A stretch of 64,000 bases of DNA from Vampirovibrionales bacterium. GTDB lineage: Bacteria > Cyanobacteriota > Vampirovibrionia > Vampirovibrionales > Vampirovibrionaceae. The notes beneath the pieces were generated by a model. It saw nothing but the letters and a program-made list of their open reading frames with translations, had not been told where the DNA came from and made no database searches. The stretch is from assembly GCA_029262635.1 (NCBI GenBank), contig JAJCZA010000002.1, positions 496,001 through 560,000 of the forward strand, read 5' to 3'. The translations under genes were made by a program, and so were the position numbers. Positions 24,168-33,500 of the stretch are shown in pieces (positions within the stretch are counted from its first letter, which is position 1; the number at the start of each line of letters is the position of its first letter).

Positions 24168-26645
24168 ATGCCGCCCATGAAAAATAGACTGATCACGTTG
24201 CTTCTTCTGGCAGGGTTTCTGCTGTGTCTGGGTATATCAGTAGCCCAACCGGCTTCTGATGCGGTTGATTATCTTAATTCGGGCATCAAGCTACAAAATA
24301 ACAAAAATTACACCGGCGCTATTCAGAAATACACTCTTGCCTTAAAAGTAATGGGGCCGAACCATCCCTATAAAGGGGTGGCTTACATGTATTTGGGACA
24401 ATCCTATCTCAGGTTAAAAAAAGGGAATCTTGCTCAACAGCAGTTTAATCTGGCCTTGCCTCTTGTCCGTAAACATCAGGGTGCTAACAGCAAATACGAA
24501 GCTAGGATATATATGAGTCTGGGTAATTTCCACACTAAAAAAGAACAGTACGGTGAAGCGGAAACCGCCTACAAAAAGTCACTGGCTTTGTTTGAAACAC
24601 GGCTTAAGAAGGATCCAGAGGACAAGCAGGCCAGAGAACAACTTGTGAATCTGCATTATAATCTGGGTAATGCTTACGGGAAGCAAGAAAACTATACGCA
24701 GGCTATTCAGGCATTTAACGCGGGAATAGCCCTGCAAAAATCCGTGGGTGAAACTAACACCCATTTAATGGGAGAGTTTTTAAATGGTTTAGGTATTACT
24801 CATCTGAAAAACAACGAAAACGAACGCGGATTAAGCTACCTTAAACAGGCGATGGCTATTTATTTAACGACGGTTGGCCCGGAGGATTCACAGACACGGA
24901 CCCTGAAAAATCTGATTGCCCTTATTGAGACTCAAAACCAGCAGACAACCCCTGTCACAACATCTGGCTCATCACAACAGGGAGCCAATGAGCCAACGGG
25001 CTTGACAAATTCGGCCAGTACTGTTGATCCTAACTCGTTTGCCGGACTCTATCAGGCGGCAAGGAAAGCTTGGGATGAGGATCGATGGGAAGAATCTGAA
25101 GCACTGTTTAAACGGGCCCTTGAGAAATCGAAGGGATTAAATTTAAGTGATTCTTTTCTGGCTTCGGTAAAAAACGCACTGGGTTACACCCTGTATTTCC
25201 AGAAAAAACACACGGAAGCCGAGCCCTACTTGCGTGACAGCTTTGCCGTCTACGAAAAAGAATACCCGCCCGGCGATAAAAACTTAGGCTATGCTCGGTT
25301 GATATTGGGTCAAAACTATTTTGAACAAAAAAAATACGTCGAAGCGGAAGCCTTGCTTCGGCAGAATATTGATAAAATAGGGATTCAAGATGAAAACGCC
25401 CTTTCGCTTTATAAAACCCTGGCATTCTCCCTGTATTATCAAGGGAAGTTTGATGAAGCGCTCCCCTACTTCCATCAGGTGAAATCACTTCTTGTTGAAA
25501 AGCAGGGTGAGGACAGTCTTTCTGCTCGATCGATTCAGTTGACTTTAGATGAACTGGAAAAAGTACGGCGCTCCACCGTGCCCGGACAAGATAATTATCT
25601 GTTTAATTTTATTGGTGAGCTGTCTCGGTGGCGAAACCATCAGAAAGAAGTTGTGGTCTATTTACCTTCAGGAACCGGCCTTTTGGGTTGGTCGGATGAG
25701 TATATTCCGCTAACAAAAGCGGCATTTTTTGAATGGGAAAAAGCCCTGAATCATCGGTTTAAGTTTGTCTACACTCAGAATCCAGTGGATTATGATATTC
25801 AGTTTGTCTGGTCACCAAACGTGATTGATTCCGACGAAGTTTCTCACCGGCTGGGACTTAGCACGACTAAAACCGTGAATTATTTTTTTACGGAAAAAGT
25901 TATTAAAATTGCTCTGGCGGATCAGTCTGGTGTGCGATCGGCCCAGGACGTTTATGCGGTTTTACTTCACGAAATTGGCCATTCGCTGGGGGTAGGCCAT
26001 AGTAATAACCCAGCGGACGTTATGTCTGAATATGCTAATTACAAAAGCGGTACGGGGGAAGAGGTGCACCTGACCCCGCGGGATATCCGGACGGTTCAAG
26101 TGCTTTATCAGCTGGAACCGAAGAATACGAGCCCTAGAAATGTGACGCTGAGCCAATATAGTCATTTCTTAGAAAAATTAGAAGCCCCCCGTAAAGCATT
26201 TAATAAAGGAAAATATAAAAAAGCCTATAAACTGCTTGCCGAAGTTCGTGGTATTTATGCTGATGATCCTTACACCAACTATTTGTACGCTCTGACGGCT
26301 ATGGAACGGAAAAAAAACGTGGAAGCAATTCAGGTGCTGCAACAAACCAAATTTCCGTCTAATGACCATCGTTATTCTTTGAATAAAACCATGGGCTATG
26401 CTTACGTGGAGCTGGGCCACCAATTCCGAAAGAAAAAAAAGCGAGCCATCCAGTTCGAGGGAGGGATGGGTTCGATGGATTATTATGCTGTGGGTGTTAA
26501 TTATTTGAGCAAAGCGCTCAACGATCCTTATCTGGCTAGTAATCAGCGAGAGGCGATTGAACGAAAACTAAAAGAAGGTATTCAACGACGACGTTCTTCA
26601 GCTAATCAGTACTATCATTACCCGGTCTACGTTCGGATGCGCTAA
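24168..26645 (+). CDS. secreted TPR-matrixin metalloprotease
   Basis: 825 residues from the ATG at 24168, with AAGGAG nine bases upstream (an in-frame GTG at 24144 precedes that site). A signal peptide ends near GISVAQP. TPR repeats fill about 30-245 and 295-465 (SGIKLQNNKNYTGAIQKYTL, YKKSLALFETRL). Residues about 480-660 form a matrixin-type zincin: HEIGHSLGVGH (H601, E602, H605, H611) and the Met-turn NPADVMSEY. A third helical region with TPR-like spacing ends the protein. All three zinc His and the catalytic Glu are intact, unlike the homologue at 5219-7006. The stop overlaps the convergent transporter gene by four bases. Confidence 0.88.
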   Translation: MPPMKNRLITLLLLAGFLLCLGISVAQPASDAVDYLNSGIKLQNNKNYTGAIQKYTLALKVMGPNHPYKGVAYMYLGQSYLRLKKGNLAQQQFNLALPLVRKHQGANSKYEARIYMSLGNFHTKKEQYGEAETAYKKSLALFETRLKKDPEDKQAREQLVNLHYNLGNAYGKQENYTQAIQAFNAGIALQKSVGETNTHLMGEFLNGLGITHLKNNENERGLSYLKQAMAIYLTTVGPEDSQTRTLKNLIALIETQNQQTTPVTTSGSSQQGANEPTGLTNSASTVDPNSFAGLYQAARKAWDEDRWEESEALFKRALEKSKGLNLSDSFLASVKNALGYTLYFQKKHTEAEPYLRDSFAVYEKEYPPGDKNLGYARLILGQNYFEQKKYVEAEALLRQNIDKIGIQDENALSLYKTLAFSLYYQGKFDEALPYFHQVKSLLVEKQGEDSLSARSIQLTLDELEKVRRSTVPGQDNYLFNFIGELSRWRNHQKEVVVYLPSGTGLLGWSDEYIPLTKAAFFEWEKALNHRFKFVYTQNPVDYDIQFVWSPNVIDSDEVSHRLGLSTTKTVNYFFTEKVIKIALADQSGVRSAQDVYAVLLHEIGHSLGVGHSNNPADVMSEYANYKSGTGEEVHLTPRDIRTVQVLYQLEPKNTSPRNVTLSQYSHFLEKLEAPRKAFNKGKYKKAYKLLAEVRGIYADDPYTNYLYALTAMERKKNVEAIQVLQQTKFPSNDHRYSLNKTMGYAYVELGHQFRKKKKRAIQFEGGMGSMDYYAVGVNYLSKALNDPYLASNQREAIERKLKEGIQRRRSSANQYYHYPVYVRMR

Positions 26646-28912
26646 TTTAGCAAATCTTCATCATCGGCGGAATGAATCAGGATGGTTGAGGGCATTTCGT
26701 CCAACAGGTGGGAGTAAAATTGATACCATATTTCCTCTTTCCCTTCCTGAGGAATCTTAAACCCAAGAAAAAGACAGTCTGCCTTCTGGGAATGTTCCTT
26801 TAAAGTTTCCTGAAATGGTTTATTATCAGGATTTAACACCACTTTGGCCGTCGCATCGATTCGAGAGTCCTGGATCAGGTTGTTCAAACTGATTAGAGCT
26901 GGTTCTTTTCCTGCTTCATCTTCAATGGCACGCAGTACCTCAATTTGGCTGTTATTCCATTCCCAATTATCTTTTAATAGATAGCCCAGAATCATCATGA
27001 GATTGCCGTTTTCTTTTCCACGCCACCAGATGTGGATCTGTTTTTCTTTCCAAGAAAACGGGAGTTCATCGGATTTAACCAAAACAATGCTTAAGCCCAT
27101 GGCTTGTGCCAGGCGAAGCTGTTTTAAAAAGTTTTTTAGATTCTTTCGGTCATCACACCAGCCAAACACGGCTAAATTCGGCGGAATCATCCCAGAGCCA
27201 GCGGTTTGAATTAAATGAGAAACACCCTGTTCTACTGTTTCTTCCACCAACACGATGGGAAAGGCTCGAATACTTTTTTCGAGGCAGAAATCCTTGAGTC
27301 GTTTTAGAGCGCTGTTTCGGTGGTTTATAAGGTCGGATAGCTTTCCCAGTAAAATATCACCAAGATACACAATTCCTCGCCCTGATGAAAGCCATGTGGC
27401 GTATGTTACGAGAGCTTCTCGTGTGTTGGGGTTGCCGGAAAAAACCAACATGGTGGGCCGCCAGTTTTTCGCATCCTCTTCCATTTCGGATAGTTGAATT
27501 AGATTTTTTCTGGCGGATGAATAAACAAATCCTCGGCGGGCGTCACCAAAAGATGCAGTGGTCTGCTTGGTTTTTAAGTAAGCCACCAAAGCAAAAATTA
27601 AAATCGCCGCAATAACGGCTGCAACCGCATTGATTAAAAAGGCGGCAATTAGGCAGCCAACGCCACCGAAAAGGGCTGCAACCCAATGAAACAATTTGAA
27701 ACGAGGGCGAAACGAGGGGTTGTTACCAAAAGCTTCTGTAAAGGCCGCTAAATTAATCATTCCGTAGGTGTAGAGAAAAAACATGGTAATAATCGAGGCA
27801 ATGGCGTTTAGAGCATCATTTCCAGAGCTTAAATAAGCCCAACACAGTACAATAATTGTGATTGCCGCTGTGAAAAACAAAGCTCTCTGGGGTTCATCGC
27901 CTTTTAGTGATCCTTTGGAAAACGGTTTTAAAATACCGAGAATGGGATCCCGTGCTAAGGCCTGCAAAACTCGTGGTGCTCCCAGCGTACTGCCTAAGGC
28001 GCTGGAGAGGGTGGCGGCAAACACGCCAGCAATCACGATAAAGCCCAGGCCAAATAGGGCGTTATCCACCAAAACCTGAAAAGGCTGGGTCTTTAACAAG
28101 GTTCTTTCGTAAGCGCCGCCGGAGAGTAAGATTTGAATCAGATAAACCAAAAAGCCAACGCCAACTGCGATAAGGGTGCCTTTGGGGATGCTTTGCGTCG
28201 GGTTTTTTAAATCTCCAGACATATTTAATCCGGCATCAATCCCGGTAACCGCAGGGAAATAAATGGCAAAGACAAGCCAGAAGGTGAAATAGATAGGTTC
28301 TGCTGTTGGATTGTCTTTATTTGGTATTGAGCTGAAAGCGGCTTGCCAGTTTTCTGAAAACAGGGCTGGTGAAAAATGAGTCAGCGCCCCAAGCATAAAG
28401 ACGACAATAGCCAGAAGTAAAATGGTCATGATGACATACTGCACTTTAATGGCCCATTGGGCTCCGACAAAGGCAACCGTGAAAATAGAGATAGCGATAA
28501 AAATGCTGATATACAATGACCAGGGTTCGATTAGGGGAAACGTGAGTGTTAGTGCTTCGATGAAACCAATAATATAAAAAGGTGCCGAAAGGGCGGTGGC
28601 TAAGAAGAGAGACAGACCAATGGCTCCGCCGAACTCAGGTCCCAACACCCGTGAGATTAAAAAGTAGGACCCTCCACCCCGAACCTCCATATTAGTGGCA
28701 ATGGCGCTGATGGATAGGCTGGTGAGAAATGTAATGGAGGTGGCTAGGCAGAGAACGATAATGGCACCCAATATGCCAGCTTCCCCCACCACAAAGTTGG
28801 CCCGCATAAACATGATGACGCCTAAGATCGTAAGAATGGTTGGCGTAAAGACGCCGCCAAACGTACTTAATGCGTTTTTCTCTTCTCTCGTGCTTTGTTC
28901 GGCTTCAGCCAT
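26642..28912 (-). CDS. APC/SLC12-type transporter (cation-chloride cotransporter-like)
   Basis: 756 residues. The N-terminus LSTFGGVFTPTILTILGVIMF followed by MRANFVVGEAGILGA is the SLC12 TM1 signature. About 12 membrane helices run to residue 445, then a soluble C-terminal domain of 310 residues (MLVFSGNPNTREALVTYATWL, LFLGFKIPQEG), as in cation-chloride cotransporters. Bacterial members may move K+, Cl- or amino acids, so substrate is unknown. It overlaps the convergent protease gene by four bases at the stop. Confidence 0.9.
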   Translation of the reverse strand: MAEAEQSTREEKNALSTFGGVFTPTILTILGVIMFMRANFVVGEAGILGAIIVLCLATSITFLTSLSISAIATNMEVRGGGSYFLISRVLGPEFGGAIGLSLFLATALSAPFYIIGFIEALTLTFPLIEPWSLYISIFIAISIFTVAFVGAQWAIKVQYVIMTILLLAIVVFMLGALTHFSPALFSENWQAAFSSIPNKDNPTAEPIYFTFWLVFAIYFPAVTGIDAGLNMSGDLKNPTQSIPKGTLIAVGVGFLVYLIQILLSGGAYERTLLKTQPFQVLVDNALFGLGFIVIAGVFAATLSSALGSTLGAPRVLQALARDPILGILKPFSKGSLKGDEPQRALFFTAAITIIVLCWAYLSSGNDALNAIASIITMFFLYTYGMINLAAFTEAFGNNPSFRPRFKLFHWVAALFGGVGCLIAAFLINAVAAVIAAILIFALVAYLKTKQTTASFGDARRGFVYSSARKNLIQLSEMEEDAKNWRPTMLVFSGNPNTREALVTYATWLSSGRGIVYLGDILLGKLSDLINHRNSALKRLKDFCLEKSIRAFPIVLVEETVEQGVSHLIQTAGSGMIPPNLAVFGWCDDRKNLKNFLKQLRLAQAMGLSIVLVKSDELPFSWKEKQIHIWWRGKENGNLMMILGYLLKDNWEWNNSQIEVLRAIEDEAGKEPALISLNNLIQDSRIDATAKVVLNPDNKPFQETLKEHSQKADCLFLGFKIPQEGKEEIWYQFYSHLLDEMPSTILIHSADDEDLLN

Positions 28913-29139
28913 CGTGATTTATTACTCTTCAAATTTATTAAAACGTATTGAAGCCATTATAGATCCGAATCCCTCATCTATCCATTGAATAAAGTCTGAG
29001 TGTCAAAAATAGTTTAATTAACAAGAATATAACCTTTTTTAGCAGATCTTTTGTGATGAATTCGTTATAATGAAAAGAGTTTATCCATTGGCCGTATCGA
29101 GTAAAACAAAATGTTGAAACTGTTTAAAAGGGTTTAGCC

Positions 29140-29442
29140 ATGCTTGAAGAAAAACAGATTGTTTGTTCGGTATGCCAAGGCGAATTTGCTTTTTCGGCTG
29201 AAGAACAGACGCTTTATCAGGAAAAGGGTTTTTCGAATCCCAAAAAGTGTCAATCCTGTCGAGAAGCGGCAAAGATTAAACGACGAAACCGATCGAAGTT
29301 GCAGGTAGTGGATAGTGAGGCTCCTGAGCCGACATGGTTTAATTCTACCTGTTCTTCGTGCGGTGTTGCAACCCGAGTGCCTTTCGAACCCGACAGCCAG
29401 AAGTCCATTTACTGCCGAGAGTGCTACCGTGTAAGCATCTAG
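29140..29442 (+). CDS. double zinc-ribbon protein (zf-trcl-like)
   Basis: 100 residues. Two Cys4-type units: IVCSVCQGEF with CQSCREAAK, then STCSSCGVATRVPF with YCRECYRV. The first unit, with FSAEEQTLYQEKGFSNPKKC, is the probable zinc-binding domain (zf-trcl) found in many small bacterial proteins; the second is CxDx-type as in CxxCxG proteins. The spacer is basic (IKRRNRSKLQ), so nucleic-acid or ribosome contact is plausible. AAGGG lies eight bases upstream. A copy of the dispersed repeat begins directly after the stop. Confidence 0.85.
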   Translation: MLEEKQIVCSVCQGEFAFSAEEQTLYQEKGFSNPKKCQSCREAAKIKRRNRSKLQVVDSEAPEPTWFNSTCSSCGVATRVPFEPDSQKSIYCRECYRVSI

Positions 29443-29482
29443 CCAGCAGAGTTAACCTTGCTTAGGGGCTGGCTGTGTCAAC
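29443..29482 (+). repeat. dispersed 39-bp repeat, copy H (diverged)
   Basis: Begins with CCAGC one base after the zinc-ribbon stop, then GCTTAGGGGCTGG and ends GTCAAC. It matches the family frame end to end with several changes; the first stem is partly lost. Confidence 0.55.
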
Positions 29483-29553
29483 CGGGTCAACCCTTCTGTG
29501 TCTTCTCGCCTTTGTGGAAATCCAAGGGGGTAAAATGACAGTGAAATTGTGGT

Positions 29554-29592
29554 GTTGACGAATCTGGCTCTAAGTAAAGTCAGCTGTGCTGA
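29554..29592 (-). repeat. dispersed 39-bp repeat, copy G
   Basis: On the minus strand it reads TCAGCACAGCTGACTTTA, then CTTAG, AGATTCGT and CAAC. It is closest to copy E at 59285-59323. It starts five bases after the stop of the subtilase gene and in the same orientation, so it may form part of that transcript's 3' end. Confidence 0.75.
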
Positions 29593-29597
29593 CTTGG

Positions 29598-32500
29598 TTA
29601 TTGGAGTTTTAGGTTGTAACGATTTTCTTGATGGCGTCCGTTGCGGTGTTCGGTAATGAGGCGAATAGTCCATTGGCTGGCGCCTCGCACCGCATCCAGT
29701 GGGATATTCATCAGGACACCGTTTTCTACGGGCTGTTTTAGTACCGCACCAGAGACCGCTTTCCACTGGGTCGGGCTTTCGCCTGCACCCAGCTCGATCC
29801 ATGCTTTTCGGAACTCATTGGCAACGGCCTTGCCTTGGACCTGAAGGTGAATCCCTTTTGGGGTTCGTACGGCTTGCACGCTGTCAATTTCGGCATCAAT
29901 ATAAAACGCCGGATCGGCTTGCAAAGCGGCTTGAGCATCCAGTAATCCGTAGCCCGTGTACTGATCCTTGCCGGGCACATCGATATCCCGTGCGGAGTAA
30001 AGCAACATACGTTTTAACTCTTCCGCCTTCAATTGTGGATTGACCGACAGGAGCAACGAGGCCACGCCAGCAACAAAGGGGGCTGAGAAGGAACTTCCTG
30101 CTGTTCGGTAGTAGGCGGTGTCATCGCCAACATAGGCTTTGCCGGGTTCGTAGTCCGGGTTCTCAAAGAGCAGAAAGTCCGTATTTTTTGCCCGAAGTGA
30201 GAGAATATCTACCCCTGGCGCCGCCAAGTCAATGGCCGGACCCCAGTTGGAGAAATTGACCCGTTCATCCGTTAAGTCCGTGGAAGCGACGGTGATAACA
30301 CCCGGAAGTCCGGCTGGCGAGGTGTTTTTTGTGTGGGTTCCCTCGTTTCCAGAAGCCACCACCACTAGCACATTCTTCTCGATAGCATAGTCCACGGCGG
30401 CTTGTTCGACCTTTGTCAAATACTTTCCGCCGATGCTGACATTAATCACTTTTGCGCCATTATCCACAGCGTAAATAACGCCCTGCGCTAGTTCGATACT
30501 ACCCCCGGCGTTGTCAAAATCCGTGACCTTCACGGCCATAATCCGGGCATGGGGGTTCACCGAAGCGATACCGACCCCGTTATTACCCCAGGCGCCAATA
30601 ATACCTGCGGTCAGAGTGCCGTGTCCGTTATTGTCCTGGATATTCGCTGTGTCGTCGATAAAGTTCCAGCCGTAGTAATCATCGACATATCCGTTTTGGT
30701 CATCATCCAGACCATTATCAGGAATTTCATCCCGGTTAATCCAGAGAGAGCCTCGGAGATCAGGGTGAGAAAGGTCAATCCCCGTGTCCACGACAGCGAC
30801 AATGACTTCTTGGCCGGATTTGGGCCATTTGGAATGATCCGAGAAGCCAATTCGTTTTAGCGCCCATTGATCATCGTAGGTTTGTCCCCAAGAGCCTTTG
30901 CTCTGGAACAAGGGATCGGTGGTCATGGAAGAGTGCTTTAACTCCTTGCCTCGGCGATCGCGATTGGGCTCATATGAAATATTTTCATCCGTGACGCCTT
31001 CATCACAACAACCGGAATCAGTGACCTTCGGACAAGGAGAGGGTTTGTCTGCTTTTTTGTCTTTGCCTTCTCCTTTTTTGGGTGTTTCTGTCGCCGCTTT
31101 GGGTTGGGTGTAGGCGTCTGGTGGAACCGTCACTGTGGCTGGACCTTTATCGGTTCCTTTAATCAGCGGTTTCCACTTAACCTTGGATTTATCGGTGACT
31201 TTAATCCCTTTCTTTTTCAGGTCGTCAATGACCTTATCAATGTCTTTAGCCTTGCCTTCGCCCGTAGGGACAAACACTTTAATTTTTTCCTTCGGCTTGG
31301 CTTTTGGTTTGGGCTTGGGTTTCGTCGTGTCTGCTTTTTTCGGCGGTTCTGTGTAAGCATCCGGCGGTACTGTTACCGTGGCGGGCCCTTTATTCGTCCC
31401 TTTAATCAGCGGTTTCCACTTAACCTTGGATTTATCGGTGACTTTAATCCCTTTCTTTTTCAGGTCGTCGATAACCTTATCAATGTCTTTCCCCTTGCCT
31501 TCGCCTGTAGGGACAAACACTTTAATTTTTTTCTTTTTGGGCTTTGGTGCTGGCTTCGGTGCCGGGGTGGTTTTGGGCTTATCGGCAACGGTTTGGGTGT
31601 GGTTGGGAATGGTGATAATGGAGGGGCCTGCCTTTGTTCCCTTGATCAGCATTTTCCACTTGATGCCTTTGGGATCCACAATGATCCCTTTGTCTTTCAG
31701 CTCCTTGGTGACCGTCGCAATATCGGCTTCTCGACCCTGAGAGTTCGGTACGGCGATTTTAATGGGCTTGGGTTTTACCGTGGTTGAAGGAGGTTTATCT
31801 TTGCCCACCTTGCCTTCGTATTTTTCGTGGCAGGTGCCTTTAACCCGGACGGTATCGCCGTCTTTAATAGGAATACCGCCAACAATTAAATCATCGTCTG
31901 GGTGGTAGACTTGAGGTTCCCGTGTCTGACCCAATGGCTCTCGTGTGGAGCAGTCACCGGACGAGGCATAACGTCCATAAAACGTGTAATCCCCGGAAAA
32001 ATCGGGTCCGCCTTCGACATGAACCAACCCTGAATCACGAGGTTGGGGATCCACAAGGAACCAGTCGCCCCATAGTTGGTTGTTCTGGAAGTTGGAAGCC
32101 GTTTGGACTGACTGCGAAGTTGTGCTACTCCAAGCGCTTGTGTCTCCCGATTCAAACCCATCGGCGAAAATTGGGGACTCTCTAAAACCAATGCCTCGTG
32201 ACCAGCCATCATTCGGGCCGGATGGTAAAACGCCGCCGCCAAAGAATGGGTCATAAGCCAGGGGTTCGTCCAGAATGGGAAAACAAGGCGAACCATCAGA
32301 TAAACCGGTGTTCTCAGAAGGAGGAGATGGAAAATCGACGATAGAATCTTTGGGTGTAATGCTAATCACCACATCTTTTAAAGGTTGACCAGTGATTAGG
32401 TCTGTCAATGGTTTCTTAGCGGTTTCTTGCCACTCTTGATGTTGATCCGAGGGTTGGTCATCGGGCTGTTGTGAGGTGGTGTCTGAAAGGGGTGCGTCGG

Positions 32501-33386
32501 TCACACCCACTTTGGGAGCTTGGGCTTTGTCACCGCAGTTCTTTTTAAAATAGGCATCATAGCGTTGAAGTTGGGCTAGGCGAATTTGAATCGCCTTGTT
32601 CAGGTTGTTCCACAGGGTGGACCGTACAGCCTGCTTTAAAATCTCTTTGTTTTGCTGACGTGTCATGTTGGCCAGTTCATTCATTTTTTTGTTTTGAGCA
32701 TCGGTTAGCCCGTCAATGGTCTCGTTGTGTGCCTGGGTTTCGGCCATGTTGTGTAAAATGCCGCCCGCACCCACAATTACGGCGGCAATACCAAAGCCAG
32801 AGGCTCCCAAGGCTAATCCGGCGCCAAAATAAGCCGTCTTCTTCAACGCGTTGGCTAGAGGACTCCCCTTGAGTTGCGCTTTAAAGTCATTCTCGGTCTG
32901 TTGAATGTAGTCCTGAATTTTTCGGATATTATCCCAAAGCGCTTGTTCATGCTTTTTATCTTTGGCGACATTATCTTGAACTTCTTGTCCGAGCTTTTTA
33001 ATGTTGGCGATGGCTTGATCGAATTTTGCTTTATCACAATTAGCCGCATACCGTCCGGCATCGCCGAATAACAGGTTGGTTTTTTGGATGAGTTCGTTAT
33101 AGCGAGTCCATTGATCCGGGTTCCAGCCTTCAATGGGTTTGTCAATGCTTGTTCCGTCTTTCAGCTTCATTTTGAGGCGTCCTTCAGGTAAGGCGTCAAA
33201 ATCAATTTGCGCTCCCTGAAGCTGGACTGAACTTAACGCTTTTCCTGCGTTACCACCTGGATTCGAATAAGCGAGCGGGGTGCCGAGTAGAGAAAACAAA
33301 AGAAGCCCTGATGATAAAGCGGCTGTGAGCTGCTTTATCCAAGAGCTTGTCCATAATTCGCTATATATATTACCGATTCTACCCAT
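29598..33386 (-). CDS. large modular secreted subtilase (S8) with repeated C-shared modules
   Basis: 1262 residues from the ATG at 33386, preceded by GAGG; a GTG 25 codons upstream has no clear site. A long signal peptide ends near PLAYSNPGG. Residues about 60-290 are helical, with a Gly/Ala-rich hydrophobic stretch near 200. About 315-347 is a module WQETAKK...TGQPL; about 505-530 a Cys-containing module GTCHEKYEGKVGKDKPP. Then come three 60-residue modules (540-762) with VFVPTGEG, IDDLKKKGIKV and TVTVPPDAY; the last two are nearly identical. The S8 domain follows: Asp in VAVVDTGIDLSHPDL, His in NNGHGTLTAGI, Ser in TAGSSFSAPFVAGV (about 864, 917, 1097). The module series is shared with the lipoprotein at 59525-61231. 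Confidence 0.9.
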   Translation of the reverse strand: MGRIGNIYSELWTSSWIKQLTAALSSGLLLFSLLGTPLAYSNPGGNAGKALSSVQLQGAQIDFDALPEGRLKMKLKDGTSIDKPIEGWNPDQWTRYNELIQKTNLLFGDAGRYAANCDKAKFDQAIANIKKLGQEVQDNVAKDKKHEQALWDNIRKIQDYIQQTENDFKAQLKGSPLANALKKTAYFGAGLALGASGFGIAAVIVGAGGILHNMAETQAHNETIDGLTDAQNKKMNELANMTRQQNKEILKQAVRSTLWNNLNKAIQIRLAQLQRYDAYFKKNCGDKAQAPKVGVTDAPLSDTTSQQPDDQPSDQHQEWQETAKKPLTDLITGQPLKDVVISITPKDSIVDFPSPPSENTGLSDGSPCFPILDEPLAYDPFFGGGVLPSGPNDGWSRGIGFRESPIFADGFESGDTSAWSSTTSQSVQTASNFQNNQLWGDWFLVDPQPRDSGLVHVEGGPDFSGDYTFYGRYASSGDCSTREPLGQTREPQVYHPDDDLIVGGIPIKDGDTVRVKGTCHEKYEGKVGKDKPPSTTVKPKPIKIAVPNSQGREADIATVTKELKDKGIIVDPKGIKWKMLIKGTKAGPSIITIPNHTQTVADKPKTTPAPKPAPKPKKKKIKVFVPTGEGKGKDIDKVIDDLKKKGIKVTDKSKVKWKPLIKGTNKGPATVTVPPDAYTEPPKKADTTKPKPKPKAKPKEKIKVFVPTGEGKAKDIDKVIDDLKKKGIKVTDKSKVKWKPLIKGTDKGPATVTVPPDAYTQPKAATETPKKGEGKDKKADKPSPCPKVTDSGCCDEGVTDENISYEPNRDRRGKELKHSSMTTDPLFQSKGSWGQTYDDQWALKRIGFSDHSKWPKSGQEVIVAVVDTGIDLSHPDLRGSLWINRDEIPDNGLDDDQNGYVDDYYGWNFIDDTANIQDNNGHGTLTAGIIGAWGNNGVGIASVNPHARIMAVKVTDFDNAGGSIELAQGVIYAVDNGAKVINVSIGGKYLTKVEQAAVDYAIEKNVLVVVASGNEGTHTKNTSPAGLPGVITVASTDLTDERVNFSNWGPAIDLAAPGVDILSLRAKNTDFLLFENPDYEPGKAYVGDDTAYYRTAGSSFSAPFVAGVASLLLSVNPQLKAEELKRMLLYSARDIDVPGKDQYTGYGLLDAQAALQADPAFYIDAEIDSVQAVRTPKGIHLQVQGKAVANEFRKAWIELGAGESPTQWKAVSGAVLKQPVENGVLMNIPLDAVRGASQWTIRLITEHRNGRHQENRYNLKLQ
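31121..31290 (-). repeat. internal duplication in the subtilase gene, unit nearer the protease domain
   Basis: Nearly identical to 31364-31533, offset 243 bases (81 codons). Only a handful of differences over about 130 bases, many of them silent or conservative, indicating recent duplication or gene conversion. Confidence 0.85.
31364..31533 (-). repeat. internal duplication in the subtilase gene, second unit
   Basis: Partner of 31121-31290. A third, older and more diverged unit lies at about 31585-31765. Confidence 0.85.
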
Positions 33387-33500
33387 TTGCCCGCGTACCT
33401 CTCTCTTCTTTAAAAAAGTGGAAAATAAAAACGAGAATGGAGAGCATTGTATACGAAACACTCTCCATTCTAAATGGTTTTGAAAAAGATCGTTACCGTT

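Noticed and set aside
31104-31787. 227-codon + strand frame opposite the subtilase modules
   Set aside because: It is the antisense of the repeated modules, low in complexity (Phe/Asn/Val-rich), without a ribosome site, and the minus-strand frame has clear protein motifs.
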